Origin: Phylloscopus collybita
Taxonomy: Eukaryota; Chordata; Aves; Passeriformes; Phylloscopidae
Length of the DNA: 64,000 nt
Assembly: GCA_027886175.1 (NCBI GenBank)
Contig: JAJNNQ010000075.1
Location: 55,303,001 to 55,367,000, forward strand
Reading direction: 5' to 3'
Position 1 is the first letter of the stretch. Each line of letters opens with the position of its first letter. This document shows, piece by piece, positions 25,123 to 36,446 of the stretch. The position numbers and the translations under genes were made by a program. The notes below the pieces were generated by a model that saw only the letters and a list, made by a program, of their open reading frames with translations, ran no database searches and had not been told where the DNA came from.

Positions 25123-26390
25123 TGTGAAAGGATGACATCAGCTCTTTTAAGGATATCTGGTCAAAGGAGCCATAAACAAGAACTTAGGCAAACCTGAGTG
25201 ACAATTGATAAAGGAAGTTATGATAAGAACAAACCCAGTCAATCACACTAATTGGTGTGGAGGTGAGAAGGTTTTGTCTTTCTTCAGTATGATTGTCTGA
25301 CTAATGACCTTGCAAAATTGGGATGATTATGGAGAGAGGCAAACAGAGATATAAAACCTGAACAATTAGCCTAATGAAGACAATAAGCAGAAAATGTAGC
25401 TGTTCATTTACACTAATTGATGGGCTACCAAGAAACTGCAGTCAACCCAACATTTTCGGCTGATAAGAAGGCAAAGAAGCAGATACTGCAGGTGGGGAGG
25501 GCAAGGGGACTATCCTGACTGACGAATCAATGTGCAAATGAAGGGAATCTGGGAAGGGGAGTAGACAGAAAAGGGTATTAAAGAGGCTATCTTCACTTGT
25601 GCCTGATCACCAGTCTGTCCCACAATCTCATTAATTCTTTTCTCAACTCTCTCACTGCATGAACTGAGTCTCTATCCCATGTGTATGTATGCCCTGCATG
25701 CACACCCAGGTGACCCTGACTGGACTGGGTGTCAGGTACTGGTGGCAGATGGGCCATATAGGCGCCCCTGGTCTGTGGTGTCAGTGGCTGCAGAAAGTGG
25801 GGTCTTAGCAACAGCAGCTCAAATGAGCTGGTGTTGTTAACTTCCAGCTGCAGGGGCTGGAATGGGGTGTGTGTTCCCAAATCCTGCTACAGGGAGGACT
25901 TCTGTGAGTGAGCTGAGTGGGGGTTTCTGCATGGGCTGCTAGCGTAGGACCATGAAGCACAGCCTGTGTGCATGCTGTCAGCTGCTGGGGGCTGACAATT
26001 GTTTGTCTCTTACCCAAACCAGCTGAGTGCACACTTCTCTGTGAGCTTGTGTCTAAAGAGCTTCCTCTCAAACTTTAAGCTGGACTCCACAACAGGTAAG
26101 GGACCCTTAGGTCTGGACAAGGGTAATAGGTCAGCAGGAGGTCTATGTGCTGCAGAGGACTTGAGAACTTGGAGTTCATGAGAGATAAATTTTCCAGCAA
26201 GCATCGAGCTGGACCAGCTGGTGAGTCAGGGACTGTGAAGCAGGAAAGGAGCCACGAACTGGGCAGGTGTGCCAGGAAGACAGAGTCCACACTGGTATTG
26301 GCAGGATCTGTCTGCGTGTGTGTGCTTGTGAACTTGGAGAGTGTCAGGGAAAAGGGGGATAGAGAGGAGGGTGGGGCTGTACTTTTAACA
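25123..26390 (+). mobile_element. Endogenous retrovirus segment: LTR and adjoining leader-like sequence
   Basis: The composition jumps to near-balanced GC. The text matches what I remember of a bird ERV LTR: a U3-like part starting TGTGAAAGGATGACATCAG, and a TATTAAAG-type TATA at about 25574-25584. A CTCACTGCATGAACTGAGTC stretch (about 25650) and GTGTATGTATG-type U5 text follow. The right-hand 400 bp has repeated GCTGGAC and GGTGAGTCAGGG motifs, the latter like a splice donor in a leader. I could not fix the LTR/primer-binding-site boundary, since no clear TGG binding site follows a CA end. No gag, pol or env frame is visible; frames of 60-128 codons are unremarkable. Probably a partial, long-dead provirus. 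Boundaries are approximate. Confidence 0.6.
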
Positions 26391-26398
26391 TCACTTAG

Positions 26399-26507
26399 AG
26401 CAGTTAATTTGATGACTCCAACTGACACAAGAATGACTGTTCCTAACATCCTCAACACACTGAAAAATTTGGATTTGGCAAATATTAGTGAAGATGTTCT
26501 TTCTGAA
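26399..26507 (+). other. Exon-like open segment, identity unknown
   Basis: This 109-base stretch is bounded by CACTTAG (acceptor-like, after CTGTACTTTTAACAT) and by GAA|GTATGT (a good donor). It is open in the frame giving AVNLMTPTDTRMTVPNILNT, followed by a leucine/asparagine-rich part ending SEDVLSE. The frame opens further upstream (from 26145) and runs a few codons past the donor before a stop. I do not recognise the protein. It lies directly beside the ERV segment, so it might be a host exon next to an insertion, a captured fragment, or chance. No neighbouring exons were found. Confidence 0.18.
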
Positions 26508-26612
26508 GTATGTGGTCCAGAGGGATCATAAAATTACCTAAGCTTTCTACATTTGAAAGTATTTCCTGTTATTTTGAGCTCTCTTTCAGAGAGGTTTTAG
26601 CAGTAATGAAAC

Positions 26613-26626
26613 ACAGTAGATGGCAG
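26613..26626 (+). promoter_or_regulatory. CTCF-like motif, plus strand
   Basis: ACAGTAGATGGCAG fits the core CCASYAGRKGGCRS at 13 of 14 positions, missing only the first C. It lies 100 bp downstream of the exon-like segment and just outside the ERV segment. Binding is not shown. Confidence 0.35.
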
Positions 26627-27777
26627 TGGGGAATACGAGCAGCAGTATTTTCTCAGTGGTATGAAGCACTATGCTTTTCAGAGTCTTCCTTGCTAGTTCC
26701 ATGTGTAATTCAGTTAATGTTTCCACTAGCTCCAGGACAGCAGGAAGTGCAAGTGCCTGGGAATGTTTATTTTAAACATAAAACACTGCATTAGTTGCAT
26801 TAATCAGGCATACACCAACATGAAGAGAGGGAATGGAAGGCAGACATTTATGTTTCCAACATCTTTGTGTTGCAGCTAAAGAAACCTTGAAATATTTTAT
26901 CCTCTGGCTTTACACACTTCTGCCTCTTCACCTGTTATCTCACTGACAACCTCCTTGAGTCATCACTCTTAGTAGTTTCCTATTTTAATGGACTTCTCTG
27001 ATTAGGTAGCAGATTGTTTTCCTCTTTGTCAGACTATGAGCACAACTGAAATCAGTTCATTTTTTTATAATAAGCTTTTTAAACAACACAACATGGAATT
27101 TAGCTGTCTACCATTTTTCAAGCAAGTATCATCAAAAAGTTAAAACATTTTTTCATTCTCTTATAAAAATAGAATATTTGTTCTTCAGAACAAGAGTTCA
27201 GTCACTGCACAATGTGTTCTTTTGCCTTTGACATTTAACAGCATGACTGATTGATAACTTAGCATTATTTAGGTAAGAGATTAATCTCCAAGTAGATTCA
27301 AGGGTAGAAAAAAAGAGACATTGAAATTCTGTCTTTGTACCTGAACTGCTATAAGTTAAAAAAGTAAAAAATGTAATTCATCATTTTTATGCATTGACAG
27401 ACAGCAGTAATTCTTTAGAAGTACTAACAAGAAGGAATAATAACTCGAAGCCAAAACTGTAAACAAATATTTAATTTATATACAAAATATCTACAACATT
27501 CCTCATAATTTTTGAATAATGACCTGCCATCTAAAGAAGAAGAGACACATTCAACAAGCAGAGTGACACCCTAAATGTATACTTCTGAAATATCTCTTCA
27601 CATAAATAAAATCAGTCTTTAAATTATAAAAGGGCAATAAAATGTGTATTTAAATCACAATTTAAAGACTAGTTAGTTCTTTACACAGAAGCAGGACAAT
27701 GGTAAAATATAATATTATTCTGCAAAGATTATTTTCTATTTTTTTTCTTCCTCACAATATAACACTGTAAAACTCCA

Positions 27778-27850
27778 ACAAATTAAATAATATCAAATTA
27801 AATTAAAATAGAATAGAATAGAATAATATAATGTAAATATAATATAAGGA
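27778..27850. repeat. AT-rich low-complexity tract with AATAG units
   Basis: Repeated AATTAAAT and AATAG units with only two bases dominating. Low complexity, no gene. Confidence 0.7.
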
Positions 27851-29259
27851 GAACAAACTAATTAAAGAAATTCAATTCTCTGTTTAAGGCTTTAGAAAAA
27901 AATCTAGAAAACAAACATATCTTAGAATGAAAAGCAAGTAATAAGTGAATGTAATTACGTTCTTTGGATGTATTACCCCATATATTAATATATTTTTACA
28001 CAAAGTAAAAATTTTCAGACACAAGCGCTTTTTGTCTTGTTATGTAAAATTCTACCTAATAACATCCTTGGAGATGAAAATATGCTTGCTAAATGAGCTA
28101 TGGTTTAAAACAAAGAATCCAAAAGATCTGCATTGTTGTATCTTTTGAAAGGATGTTTCATTGTTTTGAAGCAAAGAATACTGAGTCATAAAGCTTTAGC
28201 AATGACTCAGAGTATCTTGATAGCTCATCTCATTTTCTTAACTATAAATCTATTTGGAAAGTCTTGCCAGAACATTAGATGAGATCCACTGAATTAAGAA
28301 CATATTGTATTATGTCTTCTGAGAACTGGAATACGTGTTGGGTTACTACAAATAGTTTCCCATTTCCAAACATGTAATTGAGTATAATTAGAATGTAACT
28401 GTCTCCTTTTTATAAGCACATGAAAACTATATTAAATCATAATTAACTCTGAAAATTTGAGAGCCAGAAAATGTCAGAATTACAGTCAATGTTTAAATGC
28501 TTTATGTTTTATGTTGTTTCACACCTTGGATTTAGTACTGCCACCAACATACTGCCCCCAATTAATTCAGTTCCTGAGATGAATGGTATTCACAGACTGT
28601 GGAGCTATTCAGTGCTGGGGGTTTAGGGTTTTTTGTTAGTGTTGGGGGTTATTATATCACTCACTGCACGGATCAATGTATTATTAACTGCACATTATCC
28701 AAATTACATTAATTTCGTCATGGTTTTTTCTGCAGTTTTTCTATCACATCATTTATCATCACAATTCCCATCTGAGACAAAAATTACTTGAGATAATTTT
28801 TAGAACAATTTAATATATCAGGCATGGGAATAGACAAATTTATGTTAAAACCATTGAACATGACAATGCATTTGAGCCATCTGCTATTTTAAAAGTTCCT
28901 AACAACTTTCCTATCACGAATGTTAAAATAGTTTAATTATTCATGCATTCCAGAACCCAAGTTCCATAAACAGATATGGAAGACATCAGTGACTCGCTGC
29001 AGGCATTTTCTTTATGTAATTTTCCCAGCAGCACAGAGCAAATTCACAGCCACAGAACCCAGGCACTGCTAATTGCCATGACCAAAAGAGTTTCTTAAAT
29101 TCCTCAAGTGACATTTCTGAACAGACTGACCAACGCCCTTCCATCAGTGCCCTAATTTACTACAATCTCTGGTTCATGACTTACAAAAATTAGTTTAATT
29201 TATTGCCAATCAAATCAGAGGAGGGTAGCCAGAAATAAAACCAAATAGTAAAGAAATGA

Positions 29260-29600
29260 TTCACCTTCCCCAAACCTCCCCCTTTTTCCAGGGCTCAGCT
29301 CACCCCTGATTTTCTCAACCTCCTCACACTAATCAGCAAAAGGGATTGCAGTCAGTTCATTGCATTTGTCTCTGCCACTTCTTCTTCCTTGTGGCAAGGA
29401 CTCCTCACACTCTTCCCCCACTCCTGTGTGGAGCTCCTCTGTGAACTTCTCCAAGGTGAGCCCTTCCCACAGGCTGCAGTTCTTCACAAATTGCTCCAGC
29501 ATGGGTCCCTCTTCTGGTGGACATGGAAGAAACTTCTTGTAGCTTCCCACAAAAGCCACCTCTGTAGCAACCTCCACTCTACTACTTGGCATAATCACTT
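29260..29600 (-). mobile_element. Endogenous retrovirus fragment (ERVL-like), minus strand
   Basis: The plus strand matches a very common bird ERV-associated text: CTCCTCACACTCTTCCCCCA, then a TGAACTTCTCCAAGGTGAGC stretch, TTGCTCCAGCATGGGTCCCT and CTTCCCACAAAAGCCACC. On the minus strand an 89-codon frame (29598-29329) stays open across it and contains the motif MLEQFVKNCSLWEGLTLEKF, a phrase I associate with this repeat in other birds. The frame is part of the repeat and not a host gene. Both ends are truncated, so it is a fragment. Exact family placement (LTR or internal) is uncertain. Confidence 0.7.
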
Positions 29601-29703
29601 ATGTTAGGAGATGTAGATTCATAGGGAAACAAGTAATGTGACAGTTCCTTACTTTCAAGCTCTGTATTTTGTGGATATGAAGCTGGACAGCTGAGAGAAA
29701 GAA

Positions 29704-29706
29704 AGA

Positions 29707-29790
<84 letters not shown>
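29704..29790. repeat. (AAT)n microsatellite joined to poly(A)
   Basis: About 16 AAT units (29706-29753) run into AAAATTAA and then a 33-base poly(A) (29758-29790). An upstream GAAAGAAA stretch may belong to it. The isoleucine- and phenylalanine-repeat minus-strand frames across it are artefacts. A poly(A) end could mark the tail of a retroposed sequence, but no target duplication is convincing. Confidence 0.95.
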
Positions 29791-29792
<2 letters not shown>

Positions 29793-31254
29793 AAGGAAGG
29801 TTACAGTCCAAGGCCTCAGTCTGCCTGCTGGATATTGCTGTGGTTCACTCCTTTCAGAGCCTGCTGGCTTTCCAACACTAAAGCACACATACACGCATGA
29901 TGTGAAGAAGCAGGATGGTTATCTATTAAGATCTGACTGACTGTTGTACAATAGAAATTTCATGGAACACTGTTTTCACATGGAGTAACATCATAAGCAG
30001 CTTCACTCAAGTCACTCCCAGCCAGAAAAAATGTCCATACAAGTGTACATCTACGACAACATCACACATCATTTGAAGACCCTTTGTCCCTCTGAATTAC
30101 TGTTAAACTCTTACAAAGCAAAATTGCTTGAAGTATCTGCACAAGCTATTTAAACACCTGAGCTTTCATCAACAAAACTGTAGCATTTATGGACCAGACA
30201 CTGTATTCTGATACTGCTGAAGATTATATAAATTGATAAATAGTAAAATGGCAGATATATGATAAAGAAACACTATCTGAAATTGCAATTAAGCGAAATA
30301 GTCTTTGGTTCTTAGAAAATATATATGACTCCAGAAATTTGCCATGAAAACTGATGATTTATTTCCATACATACACACAAAAATTGCAAAACTATACTGT
30401 TTTCCTCTTGAAACACAGGATCTGCTTTATTTTTAATGTAAAAATGATAAAGTAACAAATTTATCTTGCACACTTAGAATCTAGCACAGACCCCTTCAGG
30501 TCAGTGATGAGAGCATCATATACAGAAAGTACTGCTTAAAGGCCTAAGTCTGCAAAACTGAGAAACCCAATCTGCGTTTCCTAACAATAGTAAATCTTGC
30601 TTAATCTTTGTTAAAACAATTTTGAAAATATTGCAAACACATGGAGTCTGAAAGAATAGGATTTGATGACCTAGAAGAGGATTTCTCGTGCTCATGGATG
30701 CATAAGTAGTACAGGATAACCTCGAGGTTCTAGCCATGACCCTTCCTGGCTACTGCAAAAAATAGCCCTATCCTGGCCAGAACCAGGACAATGTCTAATG
30801 AATTTCTATATTTGTTTGTTTTTTATCTTTTGTAGCCAGACTAAATAAAATCTAGACATGTTATGTTGACTAAGCTGGTACAACCTAAAAATCAATCTGC
30901 TACAGAATATGAAGTTCAGTTCAACCTGCTTAGTAGGGATGAAGTAATAAACGGGACTAGTGCACTTTGGGAGGAAGAATAATGTAAGACTAGAGTGCTG
31001 GGTTTCTTTATCCAAACATAAATTTGATGAATGTTGTGATGCACAATTCCATTTGTGTGATTGGAAATGCCTGTGAGAAAATCAAATGTTAGATTCATGA
31101 CATCACTATTTAAATATGTTCTTAAGCTGCTCTTCCATATCTGAACTATTTCATAGGAAAAGAACAATTAAAAAGCACTGCAGTGTGCTAAAATGTAGGG
31201 GAAAAAGTTAAGAAAAGTATTAGAAGCTACAACCATGTATTAGCTACAATCTAC

Positions 31255-31304
31255 AAAGCTACAAATATATGAAAATATGTAGAAGCTAAAAATCTTTAGG
31301 CATC
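31255..31304. repeat. Copy A of a short dispersed segment
   Basis: AAAGCTACAAATATATGAAA followed by AGAAGCTAAAAATCTTTAGG and CATCA is matched by 54165-54207. The identity is too high for chance AT-rich sequence, which points to a shared repeat, perhaps an LTR. Element borders are not visible. Confidence 0.6.
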
Positions 31305-31519
31305 ATTTAAACAATGTTTTAACAGAGCAGTAGAGATCTTATGTGTCTCAATAAATAGCTGTGTTGGTTTTCAGAGAACATGAGAAAACAAATTGAATTA
31401 GCTTGAGGTTGTGCAGGTTTCTTCCTTTCAGTTATTTTTGTTTGAAAGAAATCAAGAAGACAAAACTGCTTTCTGCTTCACAGAAAAAAAATTAAATCCG
31501 TGTTTGAAAAGTTCATATA

Positions 31520-31555
31520 TATAATATGTATATATGTTCATATATACATATTATA
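31520..31555. repeat. 15-bp AT-rich perfect palindrome
   Basis: TATAATATGTATATA at 31520-31534 and its reverse complement TATATACATATTATA at 31541-31555 flank the 6-base loop TGTTCA. Being AT-only apart from one G and one C per arm, it could extrude as a cruciform, but such palindromes are also easily generated by slippage in AT-rich DNA. Confidence 0.85.
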
Positions 31556-32493
31556 AAGAGATAGGCAAATAATAAAATTCGAAAGGCCAAAAGCTCATTG
31601 GCTACTCTAAATAAGTAGGTCATAATTTGTTTCATTATTTACAGGAGAGATTAACTCCCAGACCAAATTATTTCATTAAAAGAGACTTTGATGTCCTAAG
31701 TTAGAAAAAAATAATTGTCCACTTACGTATCATACATGAAATGTTAACAGCCTGAAAAAGTAATTCTTAGGTAAGAATATACTGTTGCATTCACAAGAAA
31801 AAAGCATCAAGCACAAACACAGAAAACCAGCAATTTTAACTGGCAATTTACCTCAAAAACTCTAACAGCTGGAAACCCATAAAAGTCATCACACCACAGC
31901 AATGCCACGATCATGTGTTCTGTAAACTGACTGGGGAAAACTACAATACCCAAGCCATTACACACAGATAAGAGAGTGGAGGATAATGAAAATGCTATTT
32001 CTCAGATCACATTGACGGAAGAATGGGAGACTTTGTATCCAGGCCAACAAATTCATAGAGAAAACAGCGATACCAAAGCCTCCAAGGGAACATTCTCAGA
32101 AGTCAGAATTAAGAGCATGCTTCTGAAAAACAGTGCTATCCCTGAGATGCTTCTGTTGGCAACATCAGCCAGCACCTGGCTAAACCAGCAGCACTACCAG
32201 TCTGGAGTGAAAGATGCTAGCAGCCAGACTCTGAGAAAAACAACCAGCTACAGTTCAAGACTGAAAAACAAACCAACAAAGCAATCCATCTGACTAATTG
32301 AAAAAATGTAAAATACTTGGGAAGCCATTCAACACCTGCATAGTCAGGGGAAATAAACATCCAAAAAATGTTTTAGACAGCTTAGTTTCATTGCAAGGAG
32401 GTGATAATGCAAAATAGATCCTGATTTCTTGTGACATGAAGTGACACTGCAATGCTTCTTTCATTTGTGAGCTAAAATGGCTAGAAGAGACTA

Positions 32494-33026
32494 TGTCCAC
32501 AGAACATCCAGGCTCCAGGCTGCTGCCTTGAGCTGAGTACCTTACAGCCTTTGATCCTGGTCCTGCCCAGCAGGAAACTGTTCTCTTTGGAGGACAGGGT
32601 CTCAGCTCTGACATAGGGTGGATATGTATGCAGCATGCTGAATCTAAGGGATGGGCTCCTGACTTCTAAGGATGCCCCCAAGCATGCAGAGTCTTGTGGG
32701 AACTGACAGTGGTCAGAAAATAGATTTTTAGGCTTCAGGCAGTACCTTGAAGCCTGTGGGAAAAGCCAAGTGCATGGCTCTCCCACTCTGGCCTGGGAAA
32801 TTGTGAGTAGGAATCCAAACAATCCTTGTAGATATCCTCTCCCTGATGCCTGGTGTTTTTCCAACTTGTTTACTGGTAAAGGTGTTTACAGGAAGGTGTT
32901 GTTCTGAATGACCAGTAATATTCATTGTACCGAAACACTGTATAAAAAAGTTTGTCTTTCAATAAACCTCTCTGAAGAAACCAGAGTTTTTACATGTTGT
33001 TACTACATCCATTCCAAATAGTAACG
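32494..33026 (+). mobile_element. Solo LTR of an avian endogenous retrovirus
   Basis: GC-richer than its flanks. A TATAAAAAAG box (32941) is followed by TTTGTCTTTC and AATAAACCTC (AATAAA at 32961-32966). The R-U5-like end (GAGTTTTTACATGTTGTTAC, then CATCCATTCC) runs to a TAACG-type end near 33026. This order (TATA, short spacer, AATAAA, about 60 bp to the end) is typical of bird LTRs. The left edge at a TG near 32494 is a guess, and no target duplication is visible. No internal region follows. Short frames on the minus strand (32294-32925) are chance. Confidence 0.65.
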
Positions 33027-35029
33027 ATAGACTCTCTAACAGCTTCCTGAAGGGGCATTGAAATTGTGTGTAATGTATAGGAGAAGTTTACAGCTCCAAA
33101 GAGAAAGTATCCCTCTAGGCAGGGATCTTAGTAGCAGATGTGCCTGAGACAGATGCTACAAATCAAAGTAATTCCAGATTTTTATTATTTACTATAGTAT
33201 GGAGAGAAGTGTCTCCCTCAAACTGGGATCCATGTTAACCCACCTGAAAGGTTAGCCTTGTAAAGGACACCCCTTACCCCCAATTTTTTTAGTAGTCCTT
33301 AAATATAAATTACTCTTCAGCACTGATGCCACTATTTCATCCAAGAACTGAGTAGCTGAAAAAAGCATTTCGTATCTGTTTTTAACTTCATACATTTAAA
33401 ACATCCCCTCTAAAATGCTTGAAGCAGCTCTTTAATGTTGCGCTTCTTATCAAAAGCAAAGGCTCTTTCAAGATATTCTGTCTGAATTTAACTGTGAAAT
33501 TTTGAACTGTCATAATTTCTCATCTTCTGAATCTCTTTGAACACAACTTTCAACCATCCAGTTCTGCACTGCGTATTTACAGGGCTGTTAATGACTCTCA
33601 TTGATTGTATTTTTTGCCTCACAAACTCCAAAACAAATGGAAATTTCTAGTTATCTTTAATAGAATTTTTCCCAACCCAAACAAATATACTTGTTTTTAC
33701 ATCAATGTCCCATGGTTAATGGAGCTGGAATTTATCAGCATCACCCCAAATACCTCAATATACATGCAACATCCTTTTAACATACTGTGGCTTAAGACTT
33801 TCCACGTAAATGTTTTGTTTCATTACATTGTGTTTTTTGCAAAGACTTAGTTAAGAGACAGAGAAATTATCATCTTAAAATGGAAGGTAATTTACATCTA
33901 GGAAGGTATATCTAAGGATTTTCACAGCAGTCACAGGCTAAGATTCTTCTCTTTTTCCTAATAAAACCCCAATAGCTTTACTTTGGGAATAATGAAAATA
34001 CATAAAATTTGTCTGCAATGCACCTACTAGCAAAATCCAATAGAGGGCACTTTGGCCACAGCAGAACTTAATTTGTCAAGACAGTTTATTGCACATGCAT
34101 GGGTAGATTTTTGGATGAGGGCATGGTGATGGGAAGACTCTGTAAGACATACACGAATTACTCTCATGTTTACTTCACCTTTAGTTACACTCCTGGAGCA
34201 GTGCTGAGTCAAACCATGCAGGAATATAAACAGGAACATGCACAACCAACAGGTAAAAATTAGCTTTTATAACATAGTGCACTCTCTCATTAAATCCTCT
34301 CTTCATACCAAAGCATCAAACGGTTATGTTCCTCCATCTTTTCTTGCTTTCCCTGTTTTCTAAAGAGAGGAAGGAGTGTCACATACCATTTCAGATAGAA
34401 ATGCCAATAGGATCTGTACTCAGCTGGGTTAATCAGGGACCAGTACCTATTTGACAAGAAATTATGAGTCCACATCTGGAGGAATTGTTTCCAAATACAG
34501 CCTCTCATACATTAACTTTGGAGAAAATATCTTAAACTTAATAGGCTGCTCAAGACAAGGTTTTCATTGTTACATCAGCTCTAGTACATTCCTCTCCAAG
34601 GGACGAAATATACATTTCTTGAAGGCAGTTACTGCCTAAACAGCAAACTAAATTGAACATCCAATCTGACATGTTAATATACTGCTTTTGAGGATGCATT
34701 TATAAGCACAGTAGGACAACTTCTGTGTTTCCCCTTCTTTAGCTAGGGAACACTGTCTGTTGCAACAGGACAGGGCTTACAGTCCTGTGTCTAATGTTCT
34801 CTCGTGTGTTTCTAATACTTTTGAACAAAATAGGTTTCGTTCTCTCAGTTCATATTTAGTGGAGTTGGGCTACATCAATCTTATTCAAGTGAAACGTTCA
34901 GATCTAAATTAAATGTACTTTTTTGAGCTCAACCAAGTCTCTAGTGAACAGCAGTTTTCCCAAGAAAAGTACTACACATAAATCATCATAATTCATTGGG
35001 AAAACAGAAAGCAATGATACTGAACAAGG
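33027..35029. other. AT-rich DNA without a recognisable gene
   Basis: Nothing recognisable besides the CTCF-like motif (34037-34050). Frames stay below 82 codons. The part at 34060-34250 is slightly GC-richer, but I could not assign it. Confidence 0.5.
34037..34050 (+). promoter_or_regulatory. CTCF-like motif, plus strand
   Basis: CCAATAGAGGGCAC fits the CTCF core CCASYAGRKGGCRS at 13 of 14 positions (the fourth position is A). This is the closest match to the classic CTCF core I saw in the window. Binding is not shown. Confidence 0.4.
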
Positions 35030-35157
35030 TGGTGGTTACACCATGGTGCCAATAACACCAAGATCATGGCTGTGATCCCTGTAGGCACCATTGGCTTAAG
35101 GGCTGGACTTGAGGATTTCTGGTAGTCCCTTCCAACACAAAATATTCTGTGATTCTA
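35030..35157 (+). mobile_element. CR1 LINE 3' end, plus strand, heavily 5'-truncated
   Basis: Sense-strand CR1 3' end: CCAATAACACCAAGATCATG, GCTGTGATCCCTGTAGGC, AAGGGCTGGACTTGAGG and TCCCTTCCAACACAAAATAT. The terminal repeat ATTCTGTGATTCTA stands at 35144-35157. The short length shows the usual 5' truncation of CR1 insertions. It is the only CR1 copy here on the plus strand. Confidence 0.9.
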
Positions 35158-35159
35158 AA

Positions 35160-36446
35160 TGAATTGTGAATCTGAACTTCTTTTAAACTCTAGGACAAAT
35201 GGACATCTCAATGTTCATGTTATGATCAATATAATACGGGAGACTGCCTTTAAAAGGGTTCCTATTAAATTTTATAGCCCGTTAAAAGCAAGAGGTATCT
35301 CGTTTGATTTTACATTCAACTTTCATTTTTCTTGCATCAAACACAAGCTACAGCATAAATTTTGGCCAGCTTAAGAGTTTTAATATTATTTTTTATTAGC
35401 ATTATAGTTTAAGTATTTAATAAGTTGGACTTATTTACAGATTAGTTCAAAGCTCTGAAATTTTGTTCACAAACTCAAAAGACTAGATCCCACTATATCC
35501 AGTCAATATAAAGAAATTCGTATTTTGTGGTTACTTCTGGATTCAAATAAAAATAGCCAAATTTAATGGTTCTTTATAAGACTTGGAACAGAAAATTAAA
35601 AATTATGAAATCCAGTTATTTCATGTAGAAATGTGAGCCTCATCCTAAAGACTAAGGGTAGAGTCCCTTCAGGTCTTCTCTTAAAAGCCTTCACAGTTTC
35701 CTGCTCTGTGTTTATTTCTGTCCAGCTGGCCACAAACAGTTTCCCACCTGGCTGGATGCATCAGAAGATGTATATCTCTCTATATTTATAGAGCCAGAGG
35801 AAACCCAAGTCATTACTAAGGCACAAGCTGGTATTCAGCACTACTGGAAACACATCCTTTCAGCTGTCGCGGATCTCCTGCAACTTTCTTTCTGCTGGAG
35901 GTGATCCTGGTCACTGTCATTATTTTTTGACTGTTGGCAGAAAGCTCTAATCAAGCCAATAGGCTTCTAATGCAGAATTTCAGCCTAAAAAATCTTCCTG
36001 CTAACACAGTATGTGTTGATCTAGATGATGAAAAGTGATCTGTATAACAATATTACAAAGTACTACATACCACATTAGAAAAATAAGGACCATATTGGAA
36101 TTTCCAAGTTAAGAACTTCAAGCTAATTGTCCTATCCTAAGACCTTTGCAGTTTGCTCCAACATAACAGCTCAGACCTTGCAACTTTTCCTAATACTGTT
36201 TTTGTTAAGGAGTGGAATAAAGCAATGATGATGTGTACTGTTCAATACAAAGATCACACCAGAACAACAGTGAGATAAGAAAATTCCCTCTCTTCACTCA
36301 TCTTTGTAAAAAGCCTAGCAGTTACCTTCAGATGTGTTTTTACAAGAAATCTAGATGTAACAGATTAAATTAGAACAAAAAATCACTCTAATCTGGAAGG
36401 AAAATAATTTACTAGAATAGAAGTCATAACTTTGCCTTGAGAAGGC
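35160..36446. other. AT-rich DNA, unassigned
   Basis: No gene or identifiable repeat. The part at 35640-35900 is a little GC-richer. Frames are below 72 codons. Confidence 0.5.

Larger units (their letters stand above)
26530..29255. other. AT-rich DNA without a recognisable gene
   Basis: No frame above about 94 codons. Contains a CTCF-like motif (26613-26626), an AT-rich patch of AATTAAAT/AATAG units (27778-27850) and a conserved-looking stretch at 28975-29215. Nothing else I can name. Confidence 0.5.
29795..32490. other. AT-rich DNA, mostly unassigned
   Basis: Contains an AT palindrome (31520-31555) and one copy of a short dispersed segment (31255-31304), both listed separately. A CTATCCTGGCCAGAACCAGGAC piece near 30768-30789 resembles the edge of an ERVL LTR but is too short to call. 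A 105-codon plus frame (31976-32293) is serine/threonine/lysine-rich with no domain. Confidence 0.5.

Noticed and set aside
26145..26531. 128-codon frame taken as a whole gene
   Set aside because: Its first two thirds lie in the ERV segment and are not protein-like; only the end (26399-26507) is kept as an exon-like possibility.
29599..29894. Poly-Phe and poly-Ile/Leu frames
   Set aside because: They come from the poly(A) and (AAT)n microsatellite read on the minus strand.
31976..32293. 105-codon plus-strand frame
   Set aside because: Composition unremarkable, no family recognised, and frames of this length occur by chance in 64 kb on six phases.
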